NCBI RefSeq assembly: GCF_017497975.1
Contig: NZ_JAGDEL010000007.1
Span: 62,001 to 126,000, forward strand
Reading direction: 5' to 3'
Length of the DNA stretch: 64,000 bases
Source of the DNA: Metabacillus bambusae
GTDB taxonomy: Bacteria; Bacillota; Bacilli; Bacillales; Bacillaceae
Part shown: in pieces, positions 38,208 through 46,674 of the stretch
Position numbering within the stretch: the first letter of the stretch is position 1
Layout: every line of letters starts with the position of its first letter
Position numbers and translations under genes: made by a program
Notes under the pieces: model-generated
Told to the model about the DNA's origin: nothing
Seen by the model: the letters and a program-made list of their open reading frames with translations, nothing else
The model's database searches: none

Positions 38208-38381
38208 TTAGTGTGCAGTTGGGAAACCGTGATTTAAGATAGTCATGACTGCAAACCATCCAAATACAGCTAAAGTACCAAACGCAAAGAATGCACCAAG
38301 AAGGTTTTTTTCTTTAAGTGAACGAATAAAGCCAAAAATTGCAAGAATGGTAACAAGTCCGAAAATAATAACTAAGCCCAT
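38208..38381 (-). CDS. yqgW: DUF2759 small membrane protein (YqgW)
   Basis: This 57-residue protein has two hydrophobic segments (MGLVIIFGLVTILAIFGFI and LLGAFFAFGTLAVFGWFAVM) joined by RSLKEKN, the DUF2759 layout of YqgW. AAGGGGG lies 9 bases before the ATG. It is a conserved Bacillus membrane protein of unknown function, transcribed opposite to yqgV and yqgX. Confidence 0.82.
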   Translation of the reverse strand: MGLVIIFGLVTILAIFGFIRSLKEKNLLGAFFAFGTLAVFGWFAVMTILNHGFPTAH

Positions 38382-38673
38382 TAAAAAAGCCCCCTTACTC
38401 TATGTAGATCATTTTCATTGTATCGCTTAGTAAATATACAAGATACAAACAAGTCCTTCTAATATTTTAATCGGTTTCAAGACGTTTGTCGAGTTTATTT
38501 TCCATTTAGTGCAAGACAAGACGTAATTAATTATGGAAAATTCACAGTACTTTACTAATCAATTTGATTTTAGCATGACCATTTTGAATAAAGTTCAATC
38601 ATGGATATCAAGATATCGTAGAACAAAAGAATAGTGTAAAATAAAAGTAACTGAATAACTTGGAGGTATGTAA

Positions 38674-39306
38674 ATGAAGTGGAGACAATTACCATTAGGA
38701 CCTCTTCAAACAAATTGTTATATTTACTCGAATGAAGAGAAAGAGTGCTTAGTAATCGACCCAGGTGGAGATGCGAACAAGCTGACAAACATCTTGCAGC
38801 AGCAACACCTAAAGCCAGTAGCTATTTTACTAACACACGCTCACTTTGATCATATAGGGGCGGTCGATGATATTCGTAATCAGTGGAAGGTACCTGTATA
38901 TGTACATAAAAATGAAAGGGATTGGTTAACTGAGCCTTCATTAAATGGCTCGCAATTTTTTATGGCAGGAGCTGTAAAAGTATCTGCAGCTGATGAATTA
39001 ATTAAAAGTGAAGGTACACTAACAATTGGGAATTTTTCATTGCAGGTATATGAAACACCTGGTCATTCACCAGGCAGTATCTCGTTTTACGCTGCTGAAG
39101 CAGGAATTGTCTTTTCTGGAGACGCCTTATTTGCAGGAAGCATAGGTAGAACAGATTTACCTGGAGGGAATCATGACCAATTAATTAAAAGCATTCATGA
39201 TAAACTGCTTACACTTCCTGAGGACACCCTTGTATTGTCAGGTCATGGTCCTGAAACGACTATTGAATTGGAAATGGAGAGAAATCCGTTTTTGAATGGG
39301 TTTTGA
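38674..39306 (+). CDS. yqgX: Metallo-beta-lactamase fold hydrolase (YqgX, glyoxalase II-like)
   Basis: This 210-residue enzyme has the binuclear-metal motif THAHFDHIGAV (HxHxDH, about residues 56–66). Further ligands lie in TPGHSPGS (His), FSGDALFAG (Asp) and LSGHGPET (His). The family includes glyoxalase II and thioesterases; in Bacillus YqgX is linked to S-lactoylglutathione/bacillithiol-type hydrolysis, but the substrate here is inferred. TTGGAGGTA precedes the ATG. Confidence 0.9.
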   Translation: MKWRQLPLGPLQTNCYIYSNEEKECLVIDPGGDANKLTNILQQQHLKPVAILLTHAHFDHIGAVDDIRNQWKVPVYVHKNERDWLTEPSLNGSQFFMAGAVKVSAADELIKSEGTLTIGNFSLQVYETPGHSPGSISFYAAEAGIVFSGDALFAGSIGRTDLPGGNHDQLIKSIHDKLLTLPEDTLVLSGHGPETTIELEMERNPFLNGF

Positions 39307-39429
39307 TTAGAAAATACATATAACTAAGGGAATAGAGTATTTTTACAATCCTTCGCTTACAATGAAAACTAAGAAAGTTATAAAATTGCTTGAACATCGT
39401 TTAGTGTAGTTTCAATCATCTTTTGCAAG

Positions 39430-39468
39430 AAAAAACAGGTAGTCCCGAAAAGGGGCTACCTGTTTTTT
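39430..39468. terminator. Bidirectional terminator yqgX / yqgY
   Basis: AAAAAACAGGTAG-CCC pairs with GGG-TACCTGTTTTTT, with A and T runs on both sides. Confidence 0.92.
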
Positions 39469-39473
39469 AGTAA

Positions 39474-39722
39474 TTAGTGTCCAACGCTTTGACCAGGAAT
39501 CATCATAAATGTTGTCCAATACGTAAATCCGACAAAGAAAACCGTTAAGTAAGCACCAAAGATATAAATGTACATGCGCTCGGATAATTTTAAGTAAGAT
39601 AAAAAGACGAAAAACCCAGTTTGCCCGAAAAATAGTAAGGAAGTAGTCTTCATGTCACCAAGATAAAACATAACAGCGAAGATTCCTGTCCAGAAACCTA
39701 ATACTCGAAACATACGATCCAT
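39474..39722 (-). CDS. yqgY: DUF2626 small membrane protein (YqgY)
   Basis: This 82-residue protein has three hydrophobic segments (starting MDRMFRVLGFWTGIFAVMFY) and ends IPGQSVGH, matching the DUF2626 family. AAAGGAGGG lies 7 bases before the ATG. The function is unknown; conservation across Bacillus suggests a membrane role in sporulation or stress, which is not shown by the sequence. The 39723–39989 stretch upstream has no other gene that I can support. Confidence 0.85.
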   Translation of the reverse strand: MDRMFRVLGFWTGIFAVMFYLGDMKTTSLLFFGQTGFFVFLSYLKLSERMYIYIFGAYLTVFFVGFTYWTTFMMIPGQSVGH

Positions 39723-39989
39723 ATGTATCCCTCCTTTGTTGGCTTTGCCACAAGCAGTATTAATGCCCTGTCATACAGGTTCAAAATCAAAATGATGTGA
39801 TTTACAAATTACATCTCCATAATGATAGCTTTTGACAAATCATACTCGTGTATACAAGTCCATCACTCTAATTATTATAATGTACCTTTTACATACTTGT
39901 AAATAGCGTTTACACTATACCTGCGACAAAGTAATAAAGAAAATCCTCTTGTAAAGAAATATTTAATTTTAGGTGGATAGCAACTAATG

Positions 39990-40022
39990 AAAAAAGTCAT
40001 CTGCAGAAATGACAGATGACTC
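39990..40022 (-). terminator. Terminator of the tRNA-Gln gene
   Basis: On the minus strand AGTCATCTG pairs with CAGATGACT and runs into six Ts, 8 bases after the tRNA. Confidence 0.85.
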
Positions 40023-40030
40023 TTTAATAG

Positions 40031-40101
40031 CTGGGCTAGCTGATTCGAACCAACGCATGACGGAGTCAAAGTCCGTTGCCTTACCGCTTGGCTATAGCCC
40101 A
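40031..40101 (-). tRNA. trnQ: tRNA-Gln (anticodon TTG) with a one-base T-arm deletion
   Basis: The minus strand gives acceptor arms TGGGCTA/TAGCCCA, D-arm GCC/GGC, an anticodon stem ACGGA/TCCGT with loop CTTTGAC (anticodon TTG), and TTCGAAT in the T-loop. The T-stem 5' strand is GTTGG but the 3' strand is CAGC instead of the expected CCAGC, so one base is missing and only 71 nt remain. After the discriminator G the sequence reads CTA, not CCA. The gene keeps a terminator. It may be a decaying or non-standard copy, or contain a sequencing error. Confidence 0.85.
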
Positions 40102-40281
40102 TTGATAAGTTACATGCAATCACCATGTTTGAAACGCGTCTTATGTATATCAAAGCAAATCAAATGATCTGTAACAACATTTAGTATTATGTACGAATTT
40201 TTCCTTTTCAAAACAAAATTCATCTAATTTTCTTGTGCAATTTTAAAAATTTGTTAAAGAAAATTGAATAACTTAAAGAAC

Positions 40282-40294
40282 AAAATTACATTTT
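40282..40294. promoter_or_regulatory. Candidate ComK AT-box upstream of comGA
   Basis: AAAA-TTACA-TTTT exactly fits the AAAA-N5-TTTT half-site of a K-box. A second, imperfect half-site (TAAA-CATTT-TATA at 40313–40325) follows 18 bp downstream, an allowed spacing. A TATACA –10 lies at 40322–40327 with no good –35, as expected of an activator-dependent promoter. AT-rich sequence makes chance matches common. Confidence 0.5.
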
Positions 40295-40368
40295 CCTAAT
40301 GTGATTTTCAGCTAAACATTTTATACAATGATCTTACATGAGAAGAAGTAAGGAAAGGGGAAGAAGAA

Positions 40369-41436
40369 ATGCAAACTATTGAACAGCTGAGTGAACGACT
40401 AATAGAAGAAGCTTGTGCATTACGTGCTTCAGATATACACATTGTCCCGAAAGAACAGGAAACGTTGATTCATTTTAGGGTAGATGACGACTTAATAGAG
40501 AAACACTCAATGAAAAAAGAGATCTGTGAGCGAATTATTTCTCATTTGAAATTTCTTGCTTCAATGGATATTGGCGAAAGAAGACGGCCACAAAACGGAG
40601 CACTATCTATCTCAACAACAAATATTAATGTGCATCTCAGGTTATCAACACTACCTACCATTCATGAAGAAAGCCTTGTTATCCGAATATTACCTCAAGA
40701 GAAAATTCCACCAATTACACAATTATCTTTATTCCCTGCTACAACAAACAAATTGCTCTCAATTTTAAACCATTCACACGGATTAATGATTTTCACTGGT
40801 CCAACCGGCTCAGGTAAGACAACCACTTTATATTCACTTATCCACTATGCAAAGCGTCATTTTAACCGAAATATTATTACGCTGGAAGACCCAGTTGAAA
40901 CAAAAAGTGAAGAAGTACTGCAAGTTCAAGTTAATGAAAAAGCTGGAATTACCTACGCTGCAGGCCTAAAGGCAATTTTAAGACACGACCCAGATATAAT
41001 AATGGTTGGTGAAATTCGGGATCGCGAAACAGCCCAGATTGCGATTAGAGCTAGTCTTACAGGTCATTTAGTACTCTCTACAATGCATACAAGGGATGCA
41101 AAGGGTGCGATATACAGGCTACTTGAATTCGATGTAAGTCTATCTGAAATAGAACAAACATTGATCGCAGTTTCAGCTCAGCGCCTAGTACAGCTTAAGT
41201 GCCCATTTTGTGAAGGGGAATGTTCTCCTTTTTGTAAGAAATTAAGGAAAAAAAGACGTTTAAGTGTTTATGAATTGCTTTATGGTAAAAACCTAACAGC
41301 CGTAGTAAAGGAAGCAAAAGGAGAAGCTTCAGCATATTCTTATCCAATGTTAAAGGATGTGATCAAAAAAGGCATTGCACTTGGATACCTATATCCTAAT
41401 TCATATGACCGCTGGGTGTTTCGATATGAAGATTAA
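40369..41436 (+). CDS. comGA: Competence pseudopilus assembly ATPase ComGA
   Basis: This 355-residue traffic ATPase (PilB/GspE family) drives assembly of the DNA-uptake pseudopilus on the inner face of the membrane. Walker A is FTGPTGSGKTTTLYS (about 143–157), the Asp box ITLEDPVE, Walker B IIMVGEIRD and the His box HLVLSTMHT. A Cys-rich segment (CPFCEGECSPFC) follows, the remnant of the zinc tetracysteine. AGGGGAAG precedes the ATG. It heads the comG operon, probably under ComK. Confidence 0.96.
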   Translation: MQTIEQLSERLIEEACALRASDIHIVPKEQETLIHFRVDDDLIEKHSMKKEICERIISHLKFLASMDIGERRRPQNGALSISTTNINVHLRLSTLPTIHEESLVIRILPQEKIPPITQLSLFPATTNKLLSILNHSHGLMIFTGPTGSGKTTTLYSLIHYAKRHFNRNIITLEDPVETKSEEVLQVQVNEKAGITYAAGLKAILRHDPDIIMVGEIRDRETAQIAIRASLTGHLVLSTMHTRDAKGAIYRLLEFDVSLSEIEQTLIAVSAQRLVQLKCPFCEGECSPFCKKLRKKRRLSVYELLYGKNLTAVVKEAKGEASAYSYPMLKDVIKKGIALGYLYPNSYDRWVFRYED

Positions 41437-42460
41437 CCAAAAATGGAGCTTAAAGGATCAGGCAATTCTCTTAAAAAGATTAAGTAGTATGCTTGAAAAG
41501 GGTTATACCTTGAATGAGGCATTGAATTTCCTATACGTAAATGAAAATGGGAGCAAACAAGGTGACTTATTAGCTTGTTTAGAGCAGCTTTCTTCAGGAC
41601 ATTCATTTCGAAAAGCTTTAACAAATTTACATTTTCATCGTGACGTAATAAGTTATCTTTATTTTGCCGAGCAGCATGGTGATATGGAATTTGCTTTAAG
41701 AGAAAGTAGTGAAATTCTCAATAAAAAAATGACACACATAGAAAAACTGTCTAAGATACTTCGTTATCCACTCTTTCTGATCATAACAGTTATTATAATC
41801 CTATCAATCGTTCAATCCGTTATTACGCCACAATTTCAGCAGCTTTACGATTCAATGAATATAGAAGCATCCTTCTTTTCGGTATTTCTATTGTTTGTTT
41901 TCTCAGCATTAAAGTGGACTGGGTTTGGTGGACTAACTTTGGCGATTGCAATTCTTCACTATTATTTACTCATCTATAAGAAGAAAACAATCGACGAGCA
42001 AATGAAAACCTTAATCAAAATCCCAATTGTGAAAAATACCTTTATTATGTTTCATAGCTATTTCTTTGCTCTACAGCTCAGCAATCTTTTGAGAGGAGGG
42101 ATGTCGACCTTTGAAAGCTTAAAAATATTTGAAAATCAAACTATTTTACCCTTTTATCGAATTGAAGCTAGCCATTTAATTGAACGGTTAAAATCAGGTG
42201 CAAAACTTAATCAAATTATTGAAAATCGAGGCTTTTATGAGAAGGAGCTTGCCCTTGTTATCTTACACGGACAGGCTAATGGACAGCTTGCAAGGGAGCT
42301 ATATATGTACAGTCAATTTGTTATAGAAAAACTTGAACAAAAAGTCGTAAAAGCTATGACAATTATTCAACCGACTATTTATGCATTTGTCGGGATTGTC
42401 GTTTTATTTGTATATTTATCCATGCTATTACCAATGTACAAAATGATGGAAAATATTTAG
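41426..42460 (+). CDS. comGB: Competence pseudopilus membrane platform protein ComGB
   Basis: This 344-residue GspF/PilC-type protein has two T2SSF domains and three main TM segments. It forms the inner-membrane platform for ComGC assembly. The ATG reading MKINQKWSLKDQ overlaps the end of comGA by 11 bp, so translation is coupled. The frame can be extended upstream into comGA, but those residues are not family-like. Confidence 0.93.
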   Translation: MKINQKWSLKDQAILLKRLSSMLEKGYTLNEALNFLYVNENGSKQGDLLACLEQLSSGHSFRKALTNLHFHRDVISYLYFAEQHGDMEFALRESSEILNKKMTHIEKLSKILRYPLFLIITVIIILSIVQSVITPQFQQLYDSMNIEASFFSVFLLFVFSALKWTGFGGLTLAIAILHYYLLIYKKKTIDEQMKTLIKIPIVKNTFIMFHSYFFALQLSNLLRGGMSTFESLKIFENQTILPFYRIEASHLIERLKSGAKLNQIIENRGFYEKELALVILHGQANGQLARELYMYSQFVIEKLEQKVVKAMTIIQPTIYAFVGIVVLFVYLSMLLPMYKMMENI

Positions 42461-42468
42461 GAGGAAAA

Positions 42469-42786
42469 ATGATAAATCAAAAAGGTTTTACCCTAATTGA
42501 AATGCTAATTGTTTTATTAGTTATTTCTGTACTCTTATTAATCACAATACCTAATGTGACAAAGCATAATTCAAGCATTCAAGAAAAGGGCTGTGATGGT
42601 TTAATTAATATGGTCCAAGCACAGGCAACAGCATATGAGATCGAAAACACAAAAACACCAAGTGTCGATGATCTAATTGCTGAAGATTACTTACGGGATA
42701 CACCAGTATGTCCGAATGGGAATAGTGTAGTAATATCTGCAACTGGTGAGGTATCTGAGGGTGGAACAGCGCCAGATGCTCCATAA
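42469..42786 (+). CDS. comGC: Major competence pseudopilin ComGC
   Basis: This 105-residue prepilin has a short basic leader and the class III cleavage site before a hydrophobic helix, KGFTLIEMLIVLLVIS. ComC peptidase should cut after Gly and methylate Phe. Two Cys (about 44 and 82) could make the disulfide known in ComGC. AGGAGGAAAA precedes the ATG. Confidence 0.96.
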   Translation: MINQKGFTLIEMLIVLLVISVLLLITIPNVTKHNSSIQEKGCDGLINMVQAQATAYEIENTKTPSVDDLIAEDYLRDTPVCPNGNSVVISATGEVSEGGTAPDAP

Positions 42787-43213
42787 AAATGGATTTACGC
42801 TTGTAGAATCACTCCTCGTGCTTTCGATCGTTAGCATTATGAGCTTTGTGCTCATAGTAAATATTGTGCCAATTTATCATGAAAAAGTGATCGAAACCTT
42901 TTTGGAGCAATTTGAAAAAGATATAATGTATGCTCAGCAATATGCCTTAGTAAATGACGAACCTGTTTATATATTATTTACAGTTGAGAGAAATCAATAT
43001 AAGATCGTAACAGGTTATTCAGCTGAAACCTTGTTAAGTAGTAACTATCAGCATAAAATCCAAATAGAAGGTGTTACTTTAAAGAATCGAGTAACCTTTA
43101 ATAGCAATGGATCTATACAAAAAAGTGGAACAATGCTCATCTCATATAATGGTAGCAGCTATAAAGTCATTTTTTATCTTGGAAAAGGGAGGATGAAAAT
43201 TGAAAAATTGTAA
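42776..43213 (+). CDS. comGD: Minor competence pseudopilin ComGD
   Basis: This 145-residue prepilin begins MLHKNGFTLVESLLVLSIVS, with a processing site at Gly-Phe and an N-terminal helix. The ATG lies inside the last codons of comGC (11-bp overlap), giving translational coupling. It is a minor pseudopilin, likely for priming or tip assembly. Confidence 0.92.
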   Translation: MLHKNGFTLVESLLVLSIVSIMSFVLIVNIVPIYHEKVIETFLEQFEKDIMYAQQYALVNDEPVYILFTVERNQYKIVTGYSAETLLSSNYQHKIQIEGVTLKNRVTFNSNGSIQKSGTMLISYNGSSYKVIFYLGKGRMKIEKL

Positions 43214-43526
43214 AGGATTTTCCTTTGCAGAAACGATTGCTGCATTTAGTATGTGGAGTTTAATTGTCACGATCCTCATTCCACAACTAGTCCTTTTAAC
43301 ACAAGAAAGGATGAATACACAGGAATCCTTAAAGGCATATAAAATTCTTCATCAAAAAACGCAAGAGGTGGCATTTAATAATGCTCCAATGGTAAATGAA
43401 GAGTTTGTTCAGGAAGATGTACAATACAACCTATCATGGGAGGAGGAAGAAAAGTATAAAAGAGCTTGCTTGTATTGGACGAATTCGTTCAAAAAAACGA
43501 AATCAGTTTGCTTTCTTATATCATAA
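43200..43526 (+). CDS. comGE: Minor competence pseudopilin ComGE
   Basis: This 108-residue prepilin starts at a TTG (GGGAGG is 7 bases upstream) and reads …NCKGFSFAETIAAFSMW, with cleavage expected after Gly. It overlaps the end of comGD by 14 bp and the start of comGF. Size matches B. subtilis ComGE (about 115 aa). Confidence 0.88.
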   Translation: MKNCKGFSFAETIAAFSMWSLIVTILIPQLVLLTQERMNTQESLKAYKILHQKTQEVAFNNAPMVNEEFVQEDVQYNLSWEEEEKYKRACLYWTNSFKKTKSVCFLIS

Positions 43527-43953
43527 CGAACGTGGTTATACCTTTTTGAATCTGCTTCTTTCCTTCTTTATCTACTCGATTATCGTTTCTACTCTGACAA
43601 TCATTCTCCACTTTTTACTATCACACTCCCAACATCCGGATGATTTAAAGCCTTATGAATGGGAACTATTTGTCATTCAATTACATAAAGATTTGAAGGA
43701 AGCAAGTACTATTACCGCTAATAAATCAGAGATAACCTTTATTAATAAACAAGGACAATTCGTCAGAATAAGTCAATATCAGAACTTAATTCGTAGACAA
43801 GTTGATGGAACAGGACATGAAATCTTTTTACTGAAAGTGAAAAGTGTCGAATTCCTACAGGATCTCTCAGGAGTTCAACTATTTGTAGAAAGTATAGCGG
43901 GGAAGAACTATCGTCATACTTTCCGTACTTATAAAGAAAGGTCAAGTTCATGA
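43417..43953 (+). CDS. comGF: Minor competence pseudopilin ComGF (start uncertain)
   Basis: The frame contains a prepilin-like segment NERGYTFLNLLLSFFIYS and a C-terminal ComGF domain (KRQVDGTGHEIFLL). The nearest ATG (43417) leaves an unusually long leader. No ATG, GTG or TTG lies closer to the cleavage site. A strong GGGAGGAGGAAG at 43438–43449 would fit an ATA at 43456, a rare start. The reading is secure from about residue 40 on; the true N-terminus is not. The gene ends in a 4-bp ATGA overlap with comGG. Confidence 0.8.
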   Translation: MYNTTYHGRRKKSIKELACIGRIRSKKRNQFAFLYHNERGYTFLNLLLSFFIYSIIVSTLTIILHFLLSHSQHPDDLKPYEWELFVIQLHKDLKEASTITANKSEITFINKQGQFVRISQYQNLIRRQVDGTGHEIFLLKVKSVEFLQDLSGVQLFVESIAGKNYRHTFRTYKERSSS

Positions 43954-44330
43954 GAAACGAAAAAGGATTTATTTTTCCAACAACCATGGTTATTGTCCTA
44001 TTTTGCTTGTTGATTGTCGCGCACATCTCGATTTCACTTATAAGTGAAAAGCAATTCTATTCCGAAACAGAACAATATTATCTACTTGATAACTTAATGC
44101 AGCTTGCGGTAGACCAATCATTATTTGAAATCAAAAACGGTACAGCGAAAATAAATGAAGTTACTAAAACAAACACAATAAATGGCACCTTCACATATTT
44201 AATCAACGAAATCACACCTAGTATTTATGAAGCACAAATTTCATGTATATCAACTAAAAACAAACAATATACAGCAAGCTATCAATATGATCTTATAAAA
44301 AAAGAAATGATTGTATGGTCTGAATATTAG
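43950..44330 (+). CDS. comGG: Competence protein ComGG
   Basis: This 126-residue protein begins MRNEKGFIFPTTMVIVLFCLL, a prepilin-type leader and helix. It is the last gene of comG and coupled to comGF by ATGA. ComGG is a minor pseudopilin-like component needed for DNA uptake. Confidence 0.9.
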   Translation: MRNEKGFIFPTTMVIVLFCLLIVAHISISLISEKQFYSETEQYYLLDNLMQLAVDQSLFEIKNGTAKINEVTKTNTINGTFTYLINEITPSIYEAQISCISTKNKQYTASYQYDLIKKEMIVWSEY

Positions 44331-44373
44331 CAATTGTGTTATTGTATAAAGAAAAACGTGGAGGATATTTATT

Positions 44374-44868
44374 TTGAAGGCTATCTATTTAACCGGATTT
44401 ATGGGAGCGGGGAAAACAACAGTAGGTGAACTACTAGCAGAGAAACTAAATCTACCTGTACTAGATTCAGACCAACAAATTGTAAAAAAGCTAAACATGA
44501 CCATAAAGGAGATATTTGACCTGCACGGAGAGAGCTTTTTTCGTGATGCGGAAACAGACATCCTCAAAGAACTTCCAACTGAGGATGTAATCATCACAAC
44601 AGGTGGTGGTATCGTAATAAAAGATGAAAATCGTGCTTTGATGAAAAAGAATGGACAAATTATCTTATTGCATGCAGACGTTGACATTATATATGACCGT
44701 GTACACTCAGATACAAATCGTCCTTTAGCAAGTAAGAAAACAAAAGATGAACTTCATGCTTTATATCATTCTCGTGTAGCTTTTTACCAGGATTGTTCAT
44801 TTACAGTGGGTACATCGAATAAAGATATTGACGAAATTGTGAATGAAATTATTTTCCGATTAAAATAA
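44374..44868 (+). CDS. aroK: Shikimate kinase
   Basis: This 164-residue enzyme phosphorylates shikimate in aromatic amino acid synthesis. Walker A is GFMGAGKTTVGE (about 8–19). Shikimate-binding motifs follow: DSDQQIVK, FRDAETDIL (Arg) and TTGGGIV. The TTG start has GGAGG 9 bases upstream. It follows comGG by 43 bp and may partly share its transcript. Confidence 0.93.
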   Translation: MKAIYLTGFMGAGKTTVGELLAEKLNLPVLDSDQQIVKKLNMTIKEIFDLHGESFFRDAETDILKELPTEDVIITTGGGIVIKDENRALMKKNGQIILLHADVDIIYDRVHSDTNRPLASKKTKDELHALYHSRVAFYQDCSFTVGTSNKDIDEIVNEIIFRLK

Positions 44869-44922
44869 CTAACTTATGGTAATAAATAGAGGTGAGAACA
44901 AAAGGTTAGAGGTGTTTTTACC

Positions 44923-45114
44923 TTGTCAACAAATGATTATGTTAAATATGTAACCCAACAAATCGTAAAGTATATGGACACACCAAAGGAAGCACGCAAA
45001 CAGCAAAGAGAAGAACGAAAGAATGTTGAAACATCTTCAACATTTTATAGCAATAGGTGGCTTGGAGTGATTCCCTTTTCGCTTAAGCTTATTATGAAAA
45101 AGCGGAAAAAATAA
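44923..45114 (+). CDS. yqzE: YqzE family small protein
   Basis: This 63-residue basic protein (NDYVKYVTQQIVKYMDTP, then KQQREER) matches the YqzE family located after comG in Bacillus. TTG start with GAGGTG upstream. It has no signal or TM except a hydrophobic patch near the end (LGVIPFSLKLIM). Its function is unknown. Confidence 0.83.
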   Translation: MSTNDYVKYVTQQIVKYMDTPKEARKQQREERKNVETSSTFYSNRWLGVIPFSLKLIMKKRKK

Positions 45115-45124
45115 GTTTTTGGGA

Positions 45125-45165
45125 ACAGTACAATTTCTTAATTGGAGATTGTACTGTTTTTTTTT
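45125..45165 (+). terminator. Intrinsic terminator after yqzE
   Basis: ACAGTACAAT pairs perfectly with ATTGTACTGT around a 13-base loop, then nine Ts. Confidence 0.92.
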
Positions 45166-45260
45166 GCGCTAAATTACCCCAAAATAAAATTAATCTGTTA
45201 CTTTTTCCATTATTCAAATGATTTGTTATTTTTATTCTCAGAATATGAAGCTATAGAAAA

Positions 45261-45312
45261 AGGCTGACTTTTAAATTTTACACTTAATGTGTATCAACTA
45301 AAAAGTCAGCCC
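45261..45312 (-). terminator. Terminator of yqzG
   Basis: GGCTGACTTTT pairs with AAAAGTCAGCC, with an inner ACAC/GTGT pair. On the minus strand it leads into TTTTTCTATAG. Confidence 0.8.
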
Positions 45313-45322
45313 TTCGTTTCAC

Positions 45323-45637
45323 TTATGCCTCAGGTATAACCTGGATCTTTTTTATTTCACCAGTAGAAGAATCAAAGGTTATAGTTGTGTAAACCGCAAA
45401 ATCATCCATACCTTCTCTTAAAGTTAAGCGATATTGTTTTACCGTTATATCCTTCTTTGCTTTGTCCCAAATCTTCTGTGAAAACAATACTTGTGATAAT
45501 GGATATCGTTTTTTCGTTTCATTGACAGCGACATCCTCCCATGTTTTTTGGGAAACAGCATGAACTTCAGGTGAAAATGAAACCTGTGTAGCTGTTAATC
45601 CGTATAGTATTGTAAGAAGAAATATCCATTTTTTCAC
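45323..45637 (-). CDS. yqzG: Secreted DUF3889 protein (YqzG)
   Basis: This 104-residue protein has a Sec signal peptide with an AxA-type site (PEVHA, about residue 27). The small mature domain reads KTWEDVAVNETKKRYP… and REGMDDFAVYTTITFDSSTGEI, the DUF3889 pattern. It matches B. subtilis YqzG, the gene between yqzE and tapA. The function is unknown. tapA-sipW-tasA do not follow it here. Confidence 0.85.
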   Translation of the reverse strand: MKKWIFLLTILYGLTATQVSFSPEVHAVSQKTWEDVAVNETKKRYPLSQVLFSQKIWDKAKKDITVKQYRLTLREGMDDFAVYTTITFDSSTGEIKKIQVIPEA

Positions 45638-45812
45638 CTAAAAACACCATCCTTGTTATGTATTTATTTCCATAATCATGAAAACTATACATTCCCTTGC
45701 AGGTGTTATGCAGATAAGAAAAGCGGTAAATTCAATAATAAGTACAGGCATGTTTAAGGTTTGGATGATATCATAATATTATACCAATAGAAATTTTTAA
45801 GGGGGAATTAGT

Positions 45813-46049
45813 ATGGCTACATTCATTTCTACGATCTTTTTTATTACACTATTTTTTATTGTAATTGGCATAGTAGTAAGTACGAAGGGGAGGAAAAACG
45901 TAAAATCAAGAAAGCAGGACTCTACCTTCGTTCCACCGTATATGATCGGTGATTCAGATCACAAGCATGATCAGGACCATCATGATTCGAATGATTCATT
46001 TGGTGGCGATTCAGGTGGAGATGGTGGAGGCGGTGGTGGGGGAGATTGA
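45813..46049 (+). CDS. Small membrane protein with His/Asp- and Gly-rich tail
   Basis: This 78-residue protein has one TM (about 5–25, STIFFITLFFIVIGIVVS), a basic stop-transfer (KGRKNVKSRKQ), a short His/Asp region (DHKHDQDHHD) and a Gly-rich end (GGDGGGGGGGD). The His/Asp run could bind divalent metal. AGGGGGAA precedes the ATG. Its end overlaps the next gene start (TTGA), so the two are coupled. I do not recognise a family. Confidence 0.72.
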   Translation: MATFISTIFFITLFFIVIGIVVSTKGRKNVKSRKQDSTFVPPYMIGDSDHKHDQDHHDSNDSFGGDSGGDGGGGGGGD

Positions 46050-46639
46050 GGAAGTTTCTTATCATTGTATCAATTCTATTTCTAACAGCGTGTTCATCTG
46101 AAGAAATTACTTCATTAAATAAAATGAAAATTTCCCCAACAGATTTTTCAAAGAGAGAAACGATATTGCTTGAGGGCTTAATGGGTCAAGAAGTTTTAGG
46201 TTATGATGTAAAATCAATTCCAAATGAGCATTTATTAAATATCATCGTCGAACATTATCACGATGGTGTAAAACAAGAAAATGTTGTAGAGATGGCAGAT
46301 TCTATCCTAGAAGAAAATAATTTGGAGACAATTGTTATAACAAGAGAAAAAACAGACAAAGGTTTTACCTTTAAAACTATAGTACTTTATGAAAATGGGT
46401 TTAACTCAATGGTGTCATATGGTGAATCTGAAGAAGTAAATGCCTCTTCACTTTTCAAAAAGCTTGAAGAAGAAATCACATTTACTTTGAATGAGGAAAT
46501 TATCATTGGTTTGGTAATTGAAGATAATGGTAATGAACTGATGAGCGGAACATTAAAAGAGAATGATCCTAGATTCCAAGAAATAATTGATTTGTATCAA
46601 GATGTGTTTGTTTACAAAGTGTCTGTTTCAAAGGAATAG
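46046..46639 (+). CDS. Putative lipoprotein, 197 aa
   Basis: A signal peptide ends in LFLTAC (Cys at about 16) followed by SSEE, a good lipobox. The mature part is acidic with alpha/beta character and no domain I recognise. TTG start, with GGGGGAGA immediately upstream in the Gly-rich codons of the previous gene. The pair lies between yqzG and the sin locus. Function unknown. Confidence 0.72.
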   Translation: MRKFLIIVSILFLTACSSEEITSLNKMKISPTDFSKRETILLEGLMGQEVLGYDVKSIPNEHLLNIIVEHYHDGVKQENVVEMADSILEENNLETIVITREKTDKGFTFKTIVLYENGFNSMVSYGESEEVNASSLFKKLEEEITFTLNEEIIIGLVIEDNGNELMSGTLKENDPRFQEIIDLYQDVFVYKVSVSKE

Positions 46640-46647
46640 AACAGCAA

Positions 46648-46673
46648 GAAGGACGTCAGATGACGGCCTTTTT
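46648..46673 (+). terminator. Terminator after the lipoprotein gene
   Basis: AAGG-CGTC pairs with GACG-CCTT around AGAT with a T run. It abuts the sinI stop on the other strand and could serve both. Confidence 0.7.
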
Positions 46674-46674
46674 G

